DNA of 64,000 nucleotides. It comes from CAZABP01 sp964483245 (GTDB lineage: Bacteria; Planctomycetota; UBA1135; UBA2386). The notes beneath the pieces were generated by a model, which did not search any database, was not told the origin of the DNA, and saw nothing but the letters and a program-made list of their open reading frames with translations. Below, in pieces: positions 51,266 to 59,479 of this stretch; the stretch's first letter is position 1, and every line of letters begins with the position of its first letter. The translations under genes and the position numbers were made by a program. The DNA lies in the NCBI GenBank assembly GCA_964483245.1, contig CAZABP010000014.1, positions 28,576 to 92,575 of the forward strand. Reading direction: 5' to 3'.

Positions 51266-52399
51266 ATGCCCCAGACGCCGAGCCCGTCCCGCCGCGCGTT
51301 CCTGACCGGCAGCCTGACCGGCGCGGCGGCCGGGATCGTCGGCGCCGCGACCGCCGGTGCGCTCCGCCGGGAGGTCGTGCGTCCGGGCCCGGCCACCGGC
51401 CGGCCGCAGGTCGAGTGGCGGCTGGCGTCGAGCTTCCCGCGCGCGATCGACACGATCTTCGGTTCGGCCGAAGTCCTGGCGCAGCAGCTCGCGGCGATGA
51501 GCGACGGCGCGTTCCGGATCCGGTGTCACCAGGCCGGCGAGCTCGTGCCGGCGCTGCAGGTCATGGACGCGGTGCAGAGCGGCGCGGCCGAGGTCGGGCA
51601 GACCGGCGGCTACTACTACACCGGCAAGGCCCCGGTGCTCGCGCTCGACACCTGCGTGCCGTTCGGTCTGACGTCGCGCGAGCAGATGGCCTGGCTGATG
51701 GAAGCGGGCGGGATCGAGCTGCTGCGCGAGGTCTATGCCGACTTCGGAATCGTCAACTTCCCGTGCGGGAACACCGGCGCGCAGATGGGGGGATGGTTCC
51801 GCACCCCGGTCGAGTCGCTGGCCGACCTGCGGGGACTGCGGATGCGGATCCCCGGTCTCGGCGGCAAGGTCATGGACCGGCTCGGGGTGTCGGTCCAACT
51901 CCTCGGCGGTGGCGAGATCTACACCGCGCTCGAGCGCGGCGCGATCGATGCGACGGAATGGGTCGGTCCATACGACGACGAGAAGCTCGGCTTCTACCGC
52001 GTCGCGAAGCACTACTACTACCCGGGTTGGTGGGAGCCGGGACCTTCGCTGTCGTTCCTGGTCGGGCGCGCTGCGTGGGACGCGCTGCCGGGTGACTACC
52101 GCGCGATGTTCGCCGCGGCCGCGGAGCAGGCGGCCAGCACGATGCAGCGCCGCTACGACCGCCTCAATCCGCCCGCGCTCGAGCGTCTGCTCGCGCACGG
52201 CGTGGAGCTGCGGCCGTTCGCCGCGGACATCATGCGCGAGGCGCGCGCGGCGTCCGCAGCGCTGCTCGACGACGAGGCGGCACAGGACGCGACGTACCGG
52301 CGCATCCTCGAGCACTGGCGTGCATTCCGCCGCGAGTCGTTCCGCTGGCACGCGACTGCGGAGCTGGCGTACGCGGACGCCGTGCACCGCCGCGACTGA
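51266..52399 (+). CDS. dctP: TRAP transporter substrate-binding protein (DctP family)
   Basis: A 377-residue periplasmic solute-binding protein. The signal SRRAFLTGSLTGAAAG at about 8-23 has the twin arginines typical of Tat export. Family signatures include LRMRIPGLGGKVMDRLGV and ATEWVGPYDDEKLGFYRVAKHYYYPGWWEPG, close to the alpha-keto-acid-binding TakP type. It delivers organic acids to the DctQ/DctM pump, whose genes lie on the opposite strand and converge on it: its TGA abuts the DctM stop codon. Confidence 0.92.
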   Translation: MPQTPSPSRRAFLTGSLTGAAAGIVGAATAGALRREVVRPGPATGRPQVEWRLASSFPRAIDTIFGSAEVLAQQLAAMSDGAFRIRCHQAGELVPALQVMDAVQSGAAEVGQTGGYYYTGKAPVLALDTCVPFGLTSREQMAWLMEAGGIELLREVYADFGIVNFPCGNTGAQMGGWFRTPVESLADLRGLRMRIPGLGGKVMDRLGVSVQLLGGGEIYTALERGAIDATEWVGPYDDEKLGFYRVAKHYYYPGWWEPGPSLSFLVGRAAWDALPGDYRAMFAAAAEQAASTMQRRYDRLNPPALERLLAHGVELRPFAADIMREARAASAALLDDEAAQDATYRRILEHWRAFRRESFRWHATAELAYADAVHRRD

Positions 52400-53728
52400 T
52401 CACGGCAGCAGCGCGGTCACCAGCTCCGGCACGGCGATCACGATGCCGAGCGCGACGAGCTGCAGCAGGATGAACGGGACCACGCCGCGGTAGATCGCAC
52501 TGGTCCGGATCGCGGGGGGTGCGACGCCGCGCAAGTAGAACAGTGAGAAGCCGAACGGCGGGGTCAGGAAGCTGGTCTGCAGGTTCATCGCCAGCACCAC
52601 GCCGAACCAGATCATCTGCTCCCCTTCGATGCCGAGCGCGCGCGCGGCCGGTGCCAGCAGCGGCAGCACGATGAAGGCGATCTCGAAGAAGTCGATGAAG
52701 AACCCGAGCAGGAACACGGCGAGGTTCGCGACGACCAACAGCCCGATCCGCCCGCCCGGCAGGTTCGTCAGCAGGCCTTCGATCCAGGCATCGCCGTGCA
52801 GGCCGCGGAACACCAGCGCGAATGCCGTCGAGCCGACCAACAGGAGCATGACCATGCTGCTGATGCGCAGCGTCGCGTCGGCCGTGCCGCGCAGCGTCGC
52901 GCGGTCCAGCCGGCCTGTCGCGGCGGCCAGCGCGATCGCCCCACAGGCACCCAGCGCGCCCGCCTCGGTCGGCGTCGCGATGCCGGCGAAGATGCTGCCG
53001 AGCACGACGACGATCAACACCAGCGGTGGCACCATGACCAGCAGCACTTCGCGCGCGAGATGCGGGACGGCGTGGCGCTCCGCCGCCGGCAGCGCCGGCG
53101 CGACGCCCGGCCGCAGCCATGCCAGCACGCCGACGTAGATCGCGTACAGCACCGCGAGCAGCAGTCCCGGCAGCAGTGCGCCGAGGAACAGGTCCCCGAC
53201 GCTCTCGCCGAGCTGATCCGCCAACACGACCAACACGACGCTGGGCGGGATGATCTGCCCGAGCGTCCCGGCAGCGCAGATGACGCCGGTCGCCAGCTCC
53301 GGCCGGTAGCCGTAACGCTGCATGACCGGCAGCGAGATCAATCCCATCGCGACGACCGACGCGCCGACGACGCCGGTCGCGGCCGCGAGCAGCGCGCCGA
53401 CCAACACGACGGCGAGCGCGAGTCCGCCGCGCAGCGGACCGAACACCAGGCCGATCGTCCGCAGCAGGTCTTCGGCCAGGCGTGAGCGCTCGAGCATCGT
53501 GCCCATGAACACGAAGAACGGGATCGCCAGCAGGACCTGGTTCGACATGACGCCGAACACGCGCTCGGGGAGCAGCTGCAGGTAGCTCGCATCGAAAGCC
53601 CCGGCCAGGATTCCGATCCCACCGAACCAGATCGCGATGCCGCCGAGCACGAACGCGACCGGATAGCCGACGAAGATCAGCAGGAACACGACCGCGAACA
53701 TCAGCGGCCCGAGCGGCTCGTGCGGCAC
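52400..53728 (-). CDS. dctM: TRAP transporter large membrane subunit DctM
   Basis: A 442-residue protein with about 12 hydrophobic helices. The family is shown by GIPFFVFMGTMLERSRLAEDL-like blocks (here IPFFVFMGTML), VVLVGALLAAATGVVGASVVAMG and PPSVVLVVLADQLGES. It uses a sodium gradient to move the substrate presented by DctP. The start is GTG 53728, one base after the DctQ stop. With DctQ upstream it forms the membrane complex; the binding protein gene is convergent, not codirectional. Confidence 0.93.
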   Translation of the reverse strand: MPHEPLGPLMFAVVFLLIFVGYPVAFVLGGIAIWFGGIGILAGAFDASYLQLLPERVFGVMSNQVLLAIPFFVFMGTMLERSRLAEDLLRTIGLVFGPLRGGLALAVVLVGALLAAATGVVGASVVAMGLISLPVMQRYGYRPELATGVICAAGTLGQIIPPSVVLVVLADQLGESVGDLFLGALLPGLLLAVLYAIYVGVLAWLRPGVAPALPAAERHAVPHLAREVLLVMVPPLVLIVVVLGSIFAGIATPTEAGALGACGAIALAAATGRLDRATLRGTADATLRISSMVMLLLVGSTAFALVFRGLHGDAWIEGLLTNLPGGRIGLLVVANLAVFLLGFFIDFFEIAFIVLPLLAPAARALGIEGEQMIWFGVVLAMNLQTSFLTPPFGFSLFYLRGVAPPAIRTSAIYRGVVPFILLQLVALGIVIAVPELVTALLP

Positions 53729-53729
53729 G

Positions 53730-54275
53730 TCAGGTCGCTCCGGCTTCGTCCGGCGGCGCGCTGCCGCGCAGCCACGCCCACCGCCGCACCGCCTCGGCGA
53801 GTCCCTGCAGCAACACCAGCGCGAATGCCAGCGGCACCACCGGCTTCAACGGCCACCGCGGCAGACCGCCTGGATCGCTCGACCCCTCGCGCATCGCGAA
53901 CGATTCCGCGACGAACGGGATGCTGAGCCAGATCGCCGCGGCGCAGAACGGGACCAACAGCAGCATGGTCCCGAGCAGGTCGAGCCACCACCGGCCGCGC
54001 GGCGGGAGCCCGCCCGAGATCACGTCGACACGGACGTGGTCGCCGCAGCGCAGCGCGTACGGCGCCCCGAGCAGGAACGCGAGGCTGAACAGATACCACT
54101 GCAGCTCGAGCAGCGCGTTCGACGACAGCCGCAGCCCGACGCCGCGCTCGACGTAGCGTGCGACGGCGTTGTAGGCGCCGACCGCGATCATCAGCACCAG
54201 GAGCCAGGCGGTGCCCGCGGCGACGGTGCGGTGGAAGCGATCGATCCACCCGGCGAGCCGCAGCAGGGCCTGCAT
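53730..54275 (-). CDS. dctQ: TRAP transporter small membrane subunit DctQ
   Basis: A 181-residue protein with four hydrophobic helices. The family pattern includes a Leu-Gln-Trp-Tyr segment (LLELQWYLFSLAFLLGAPYALRCGDHVRVDV) and the middle cytoplasmic loop. DctQ forms the transmembrane complex with DctM, which follows directly. ATG 54275. Confidence 0.9.
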   Translation of the reverse strand: MQALLRLAGWIDRFHRTVAAGTAWLLVLMIAVGAYNAVARYVERGVGLRLSSNALLELQWYLFSLAFLLGAPYALRCGDHVRVDVISGGLPPRGRWWLDLLGTMLLLVPFCAAAIWLSIPFVAESFAMREGSSDPGGLPRWPLKPVVPLAFALVLLQGLAEAVRRWAWLRGSAPPDEAGAT

Positions 54276-54383
54276 CGCGGCGAAAGCTAGCCCGGCGCGC
54301 TGGCGAAGTCAGGACTGCGCGACCGATCGCCGTGCGGACGAAGCTTGCGAGCGGCGTGCGCGCCGGTTACGCAGCGCCGCCCG

Positions 54384-56009
54384 ATGTCCGACCGTCCGCC
54401 GCAGCCTGCGCGCTGGATCCGCCTGCACGCGCTGCTCGGCGGGATCGCCGTCGCGCTGCTGCTCGGATGGCTGGTGGCGCGCGCCGGCGTGTCGACGCCG
54501 TTCAAGGACGAGTTCGAGTTCTGGCCGGTGTACGCGGCAGCGCTGCACGGCGAGTTCCCGCTCGGCGAGATCCTGGCGCCGCACAATGGACATCCGTACG
54601 TGACGGTCAAGCCGTTGCTGTGGCTCTCGGCGTACGCCGCCGTGCCGCTGACGGTCTGGATGTTCGGCTCGGTCCTGATCCTCGCGCTGGCTGCACGGGC
54701 CGCCGGACTGCGCGTGCAGGGAGCCGGCTGGCGGGGATGGCTGGTCGGCGCGGCGGTGGTCGCGACCGTGGGGACGCCGCGGCAGTGGGAGAACCTGTAC
54801 TGGTCGATGCAGCTCGCGTTTCCGCTGTGCATCCTGCTGCTGCTGCTCGCGATGTGGCGCCTCGAGCGGTACGAGTCGGCGCGGCGCAAGCGCGATGGGA
54901 TCGCGGCTGTGCTGTACGCGCTGCTGGCGCTGTTGTCGCACGGCGCCGGTCCGTTCGTGTTCGGGTGGACCACGCTGATGTTGGCGTGGCTCGATCGGCG
55001 CAGCCGCCGCGGGGTCGGTTGGCTGTTGGCGCTGGGCGCCGGCATCGCGATCTACCTCGGGCTGCAGGCGATCGCGAAGGGACGTCCGGGCCTGTCCGGC
55101 GGATTCCCGTTGCTGCGGGAGCCGTTCGCATTCGCTGAGCACTTCTTGGTGATGCTGGCGAATGGGATCTGGGTGTTCTCCGACGGCGGGCGCGACGCCG
55201 CGACGCTGGGGCTCGGTGTCGTGCTGCTGCTGCTGTGCGCCTGGTGCCTGCTACGCGCGCTGCGAACCGGGACCCGCGACCATGTGGCGGCGGGGGTGTT
55301 CGTGTTCCTGTTCGCGACCGCTCTCGCGATCACGCACAGCCGGTTGAACCTGCGGATCGTGCAGCCGGACGCGCCGCGCTACGTCACGCTGGCGGCGCCG
55401 GCCGTCGCGATGGCGCTGCTCGTGCTGCAGCGGATTCCGGTCCGCGCGGCACGTGTCGCGACCGCGATGCTGGCGGCTGGCCTGCTGCTGTCCGCCGGTG
55501 CCGAGTTCTGGCAGGAGTGGAAGCGCACGCCGTACCGGCACGTGCTGCTGACGCGGAACCACGAGGCGCTCTGCGCGGGGGCGACGACCGGACTCGCCTG
55601 CGAGCCGGAACTGTCGCATCCGGACCTGCTGGTCGTGCGGGCAGCGTTCTGCTGCGTCGCCGTCTCGCCGGCGAGACCGTTGACTGCGGCGACTCTAGAC
55701 TGGACCCGCATCGGCCCGGTCACTTCCGGGGGCGAACCGAGGATCCCTGTCGGTGGATTGCTTCCGCTCGTGGTCGTGCCCGGTCCAGCGCGAATGCTCT
55801 CCATCCGCGGTTCGACACGGGGCGCGACGCAGTTGCGTATCCTGCATGGTGAACGCGAGCTGTGCGCACAGCGCGTAGATGGAGAGTTCGAGTTGCAGGT
55901 GCCGCTCCCGGAGCCGGCTGGTTCGATTGCGCTGGAACTCCGGATCGAGGCGGTGCAAGAGTTGCAGAATTGGGAGCCGGTGTGCGAGTTCCGCGAGATC
56001 CGGATCTGA
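54384..56009 (+). CDS. Polytopic membrane protein with C-terminal beta domain
   Basis: A 541-residue protein from ATG 54384. About ten hydrophobic helices fill residues 15-380. The first loop, after the initial helix, contains FKDEFEFWPVYAAALHGE, an acidic motif in the usual place of the catalytic Asp/Glu of GT-C glycosyltransferases. The last 140 residues are soluble and strand-rich (TRGATQLRILHGERELCAQRVDGEFELQV). A GT-C-like sugar transferase is possible but not shown. Monocistronic; the upstream neighbour is the divergent DctQ. Confidence 0.72.
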   Translation: MSDRPPQPARWIRLHALLGGIAVALLLGWLVARAGVSTPFKDEFEFWPVYAAALHGEFPLGEILAPHNGHPYVTVKPLLWLSAYAAVPLTVWMFGSVLILALAARAAGLRVQGAGWRGWLVGAAVVATVGTPRQWENLYWSMQLAFPLCILLLLLAMWRLERYESARRKRDGIAAVLYALLALLSHGAGPFVFGWTTLMLAWLDRRSRRGVGWLLALGAGIAIYLGLQAIAKGRPGLSGGFPLLREPFAFAEHFLVMLANGIWVFSDGGRDAATLGLGVVLLLLCAWCLLRALRTGTRDHVAAGVFVFLFATALAITHSRLNLRIVQPDAPRYVTLAAPAVAMALLVLQRIPVRAARVATAMLAAGLLLSAGAEFWQEWKRTPYRHVLLTRNHEALCAGATTGLACEPELSHPDLLVVRAAFCCVAVSPARPLTAATLDWTRIGPVTSGGEPRIPVGGLLPLVVVPGPARMLSIRGSTRGATQLRILHGERELCAQRVDGEFELQVPLPEPAGSIALELRIEAVQELQNWEPVCEFREIRI

Positions 56010-56027
56010 ACCACGGCCGCGCACTCT

Positions 56028-56813
56028 TCACTCGACGCGCCGCGGACCCCACGCCACGACGTCCAGCTCGTGTGCGTAGTGCAGCAGGGCCGGTGCGCCT
56101 TCGAGTTGCAGCCCGGCGGCAGCGGCGTAGCTGTTGTGCGTGATCTCCGCACGCGCCGGCTGCAGCGGCCAGGGCGCGTGATGGATCTCGCCGACCCACA
56201 CGCCACCGTGCCGATCGACTGCGTACAGCCGGTAACGGTCGGTGAGCCAGCTCTCGAGCGAGTCCGGCGCCGCCTGGAAGACGTCCCCGTCGGGTGCGTA
56301 GCGCAGCGCGAGCTCAGCGGGGGGCGCGCCGCGATGGACCCGTACGCACCCGTAGTCGACCTGCGCGGTGTTGCGCGACACCTCGAGGCGTGCATCGAAG
56401 TAGCGCAACGAGAACCACGCCCGCGCTGCACGGACGGCGAGCCGGCTCGGTGCATCGAGGCTGAAGAAGAACACGCCGGGCCGGCCGCGCATCGTCACAT
56501 ACGTGCGCACGTTCAGCTCCGGGAACCGGTGCGGGCCGAGCCACGACGGCAGCCAGCGGAGCCCCACGCGCGACATCCGGAACGGCACGATCCCGAGCCA
56601 CGCGCGCTGCTCGAACGTGTCGATCTCGAGCCCGTCCGGAATGCGCCCGCCGCACGCGCGCGCGATGGCCACCGCGACGTCCGCGACCGGTAGCGGCCAG
56701 TGCGCGAACAGCAGCTCGTGCCAGCTCATGTGCAGGCTCCACCGGCGTGAGAGTGGCGGCTCGATGCGGTGCGCGCGCTGCGCGAGCGCCTGCGCCCAGC
56801 GAGACCCGCTCAC
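56028..56813 (-). CDS. DUF2071 family protein
   Basis: A 261-residue protein. It begins near GTG 56813, four bases into the preceding gene's end (GTGA). The family block is SWHELLFAHWPLPVADV, then LEIDTFEQRAWLGIVPFRMSRV, FPELNVRTYVTMRGRPGVFFFSLDA and a C-terminal WPLQPARAEI. DUF2071 (YqjF-like) proteins occur widely; the fold is that of acetoacetate decarboxylase-like proteins, and the function is unknown. The gene belongs to a minus-strand operon with the two membrane proteins upstream. Confidence 0.85.
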   Translation of the reverse strand: MSGSRWAQALAQRAHRIEPPLSRRWSLHMSWHELLFAHWPLPVADVAVAIARACGGRIPDGLEIDTFEQRAWLGIVPFRMSRVGLRWLPSWLGPHRFPELNVRTYVTMRGRPGVFFFSLDAPSRLAVRAARAWFSLRYFDARLEVSRNTAQVDYGCVRVHRGAPPAELALRYAPDGDVFQAAPDSLESWLTDRYRLYAVDRHGGVWVGEIHHAPWPLQPARAEITHNSYAAAAGLQLEGAPALLHYAHELDVVAWGPRRVE

Positions 56814-57148
56814 GCGGCTGCCAGCAGGAACGACAGCGCCGCTGTCAGCGCGTTCGCGACCGCCGTGATCACGCCGGCGCGCAGCGGCCCTGGCCGCGCA
56901 ACCAGCTGCAGCGCGATCGCTTCGACGAGCCAGACCGCACCTTCGACGGCGAAGAACGGCAGCCGGTCGCCAGCGCCAGTCATCAGCAGCGTCGCCAGCG
57001 GATGCGTCAGCAGATTGGCGTACAGCAGCGTCAGCGTGACCGTGCGGCGGCGCGGCTTCGGCGCGAGCAGCCAGCCGACCACCAGCTCGACGGCCAGCGT
57101 GATCACCAACAGCGACAGATACCCGCTGAGCGCCGGCAGCATCACCAT
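56810..57148 (-). CDS. Small membrane protein, unknown function
   Basis: A 112-residue protein from ATG 57148 (GTG 57145 possible). Four hydrophobic segments run at about 5-25, 35-50, 60-75 and 85-108. The loop KPRRRTVTLTLLYANLLTHP is the only polar stretch of note. It overlaps its neighbours at both ends, so the three genes on this strand are translated together. No family is recognised. Confidence 0.65.
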   Translation of the reverse strand: MVMLPALSGYLSLLVITLAVELVVGWLLAPKPRRRTVTLTLLYANLLTHPLATLLMTGAGDRLPFFAVEGAVWLVEAIALQLVARPGPLRAGVITAVANALTAALSFLLAAA

Positions 57149-57687
57149 CCGCTCCGGCGCTCGTGGCGCGCGCGGGCGACCAGCGCGAGCAGACCGAGCA
57201 GCGAGATTCCGACCAGCCAGGGCCAGACGAAGCCGGTGGCGAGCGGCTGGCCATCGGCGCCGAACTGGATCTCGGCCAGCGGGTGCAGCTGGAGGGTTCC
57301 CTGCGCGTCGGGCCGGATGCGGCAAAGGGTCAGGATCCGCGTGACCGGACTGCCGGCCGGGACCGACGCGATCTCGTGGAACGGGATCTCGATCGAGCGG
57401 TGGGTCTCGCGCCACGCATCCTCGAGCCGTGCCGGTGGTTCTTCATCCGGTCCGAGGATCCACAGCCGCGAGCCGTACTTCGTCGAGAACCGGTATGCGC
57501 GCGAGGGCTTGACGCGCGTGCTGCTGCCGAAACCGTGCACCGGCGCCATCCACAGCCGCAGGTCGCGGCTGACGTCGTCCGTCGCGATCAGCAGCTCGTG
57601 CCGCGCGCTGCGATGTCCCGGCGGGATCAGGTCCGGTGGGGCTGACCCCCCGAGCACGCAGATCGCGATGGCAACGGCGCGCAGCAT
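57142..57687 (-). CDS. Exported protein with C-terminal membrane anchor, unknown function
   Basis: A 181-residue protein. A signal peptide covers residues 1-18. The mature domain has LLIATDDVSRDLRLWMAPVHGFGSS, SRLWILGPDEEPPARLEDAWRE and ILTLCRIRPDAQG, and a C-terminal membrane helix lies at about 155-175. The family is unknown; the layout is that of envelope proteins held by one helix. First gene of the three-gene operon 57687-56028. Confidence 0.68.
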   Translation of the reverse strand: MLRAVAIAICVLGGSAPPDLIPPGHRSARHELLIATDDVSRDLRLWMAPVHGFGSSTRVKPSRAYRFSTKYGSRLWILGPDEEPPARLEDAWRETHRSIEIPFHEIASVPAGSPVTRILTLCRIRPDAQGTLQLHPLAEIQFGADGQPLATGFVWPWLVGISLLGLLALVARARHERRSGW

Positions 57688-57858
57688 GCGCGTGGTTTAG
57701 CCGGACAAGCCCGCGGGCGCAGCGGATCGCTGGACCGGAGGCAACGAGCGGAGTACGAGGGCCGCGCCCGCCTGGGCGCCGAGGGTGATCGCAGGATCGC
57801 CCGGAAATTCCTGCGTCTCGACCTTCTGGACCCGAACGAACCGCGCGTCGCCCAGGAC

Positions 57859-59475
57859 ATGAACCTCCAGGAAAAACTCATGACGCTGTTGCGCCTGCTC
57901 CCCCTCGTCGTCGCGCCGATGCTGCCGCTCGCGACACTTCCTGCCCAGTTGGATGACTTCCAGATGCAGCAGCACACGATCCCGGCACCGACGGGTTCGA
58001 TGTCGCTCGCGGTCTCGGGGAAGCTGACCGGCAGTGGCTACGCCGATGCCGCACAAGTCATTGGCGGGCTGCCGTATCTCTTCGCCTGCCCGGGGCTCGG
58101 TGGCGAACTGTCGTTGCTGCCCGGGACGTGGAGCGGTGTCACGGGCATGGTCGCCCGCAACAGCGGCGCGCCCGTTGATCGCCAGCAACTGCTGATCACG
58201 GACCAGTACGGCCTGAGGCTGTTCTACTTCGACCCGATGATCGGCAAGACGACGATTCCATTGCCGATCGCGGGCTGGAACAACGCCTACAGCCTGTGCA
58301 GCTTCGATCTCAATGGGGACGGCGCGGAAGATCTGATCGGGATCCAAGCCGGGGGGACTCAGTTGCGCGTCACGTGGGGGCTCGGAGTCGGGGCTGGGGA
58401 GACCGAGATGCTCGAGCTGCCAGGAGTCGCCCAACGTTGCGCAGCCGTCCAATGGGGACAGTCGCGCTGCGTGTTCGTGGCAGTGGGGAGTTCCCTGTTC
58501 CAAGTGCTCGAGGATCTGGGTGAGGTGACCGAGGTGACGGTGAGCCAGCACTCGAGCACGGTGGCGTTGCTGCCCGTGCGAACCGACGTCGGCTGGGGCC
58601 TGGTCTGGTGTACGTCGGGGCCCGCCGGCAACTCGTTCCATTGGCTGACTCCTGGCAGTGAGGAGAACTTCACGTTCAGCGGGCACGACCTGATCGCCGG
58701 CGCCGCGGGCGACATCGACGCCGACGGAGACGACGACATCGTGTTCAGCAAACGGGATGAGCATGCCGCGTTGCTGTTCCTGCACGACTCCGGAGAGTCC
58801 TCGTACGAGAACGCGCAGAGGATCCTGCTGCCCGGGTCCGGTGTGCCGCCCGTGAACGAGGTCGTCCCGTTGCTGATCGACGTGGATGGGGACCGGGACG
58901 CGGACCTCGTACACGGAGTGCAGAGTCAAAGCGTCATCGTGCTCGGCCGCGCGCTCGACAACGATCCAGGCGAAACCTGCCCGAGGCTGCTCGACGGGCT
59001 GCACTTGGGTGAAACGGAGTACGACCGCGTCCTGACCTTCACGCTCGACACCATGAACGTGCCCGTAGACGCCACCGACATCGAGATCATCGTGTGGCGT
59101 GTCTTCAAGAACGGGGAGGGACAGTATCAGGTGGTCGAACCAGTCCAGTCGTGGCGGCTGGATTCACCAAACGAGCCGTTTGCGCAGATCCAGATGGCTG
59201 GCTTCGACCGCACCGGCTTCTACCTGCTGTGGATGCGCGGCGTCCGGATCGACAGCGGCGTAGTAGTCGATGCGTATGCTCCGGCGGCGGGGATCTTCAC
59301 AGGCAACCAGAGTGGTTGGGATCAGATCGAGGTGGATTTCCCCACTCCTCCTGCGGACTACGTGCTGTTCCATGACGAGCTCGACGGTGGCGAGCGCGCC
59401 GGCGGATACATCGAGATCTTGCTGCCGCCGCCGATTTCGCCTGGGCCGATTCCGGCCCAGAGCTCGGGTCAGTAG
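57859..59475 (+). CDS. Secreted FG-GAP repeat protein
   Basis: A 538-residue protein. A signal peptide covers about residues 9-30 (TLPAQLDD). FG-GAP-type calcium loops appear as DLNGDGAEDL, DIDADGDDDI and DVDGDRDADL, so part of the protein is a beta-propeller. There is no in-frame UGA here, in contrast to the FG-GAP gene at 11562. The C-terminal 150 residues are strand-rich with no known motif and end in a Pro/Ile stretch. Monocistronic; its 3' end meets the CHAT gene's. Confidence 0.78.
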   Translation: MNLQEKLMTLLRLLPLVVAPMLPLATLPAQLDDFQMQQHTIPAPTGSMSLAVSGKLTGSGYADAAQVIGGLPYLFACPGLGGELSLLPGTWSGVTGMVARNSGAPVDRQQLLITDQYGLRLFYFDPMIGKTTIPLPIAGWNNAYSLCSFDLNGDGAEDLIGIQAGGTQLRVTWGLGVGAGETEMLELPGVAQRCAAVQWGQSRCVFVAVGSSLFQVLEDLGEVTEVTVSQHSSTVALLPVRTDVGWGLVWCTSGPAGNSFHWLTPGSEENFTFSGHDLIAGAAGDIDADGDDDIVFSKRDEHAALLFLHDSGESSYENAQRILLPGSGVPPVNEVVPLLIDVDGDRDADLVHGVQSQSVIVLGRALDNDPGETCPRLLDGLHLGETEYDRVLTFTLDTMNVPVDATDIEIIVWRVFKNGEGQYQVVEPVQSWRLDSPNEPFAQIQMAGFDRTGFYLLWMRGVRIDSGVVVDAYAPAAGIFTGNQSGWDQIEVDFPTPPADYVLFHDELDGGERAGGYIEILLPPPISPGPIPAQSSGQ

Positions 59476-59479
59476 CTCC

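Noticed and set aside
57625..57660. GGGGCTGACCCCC palindrome near 57640 as a repeat of the 47983 hairpin
   Set aside because: The similarity is limited to the G/C runs and the site lies inside a signal peptide coding region.
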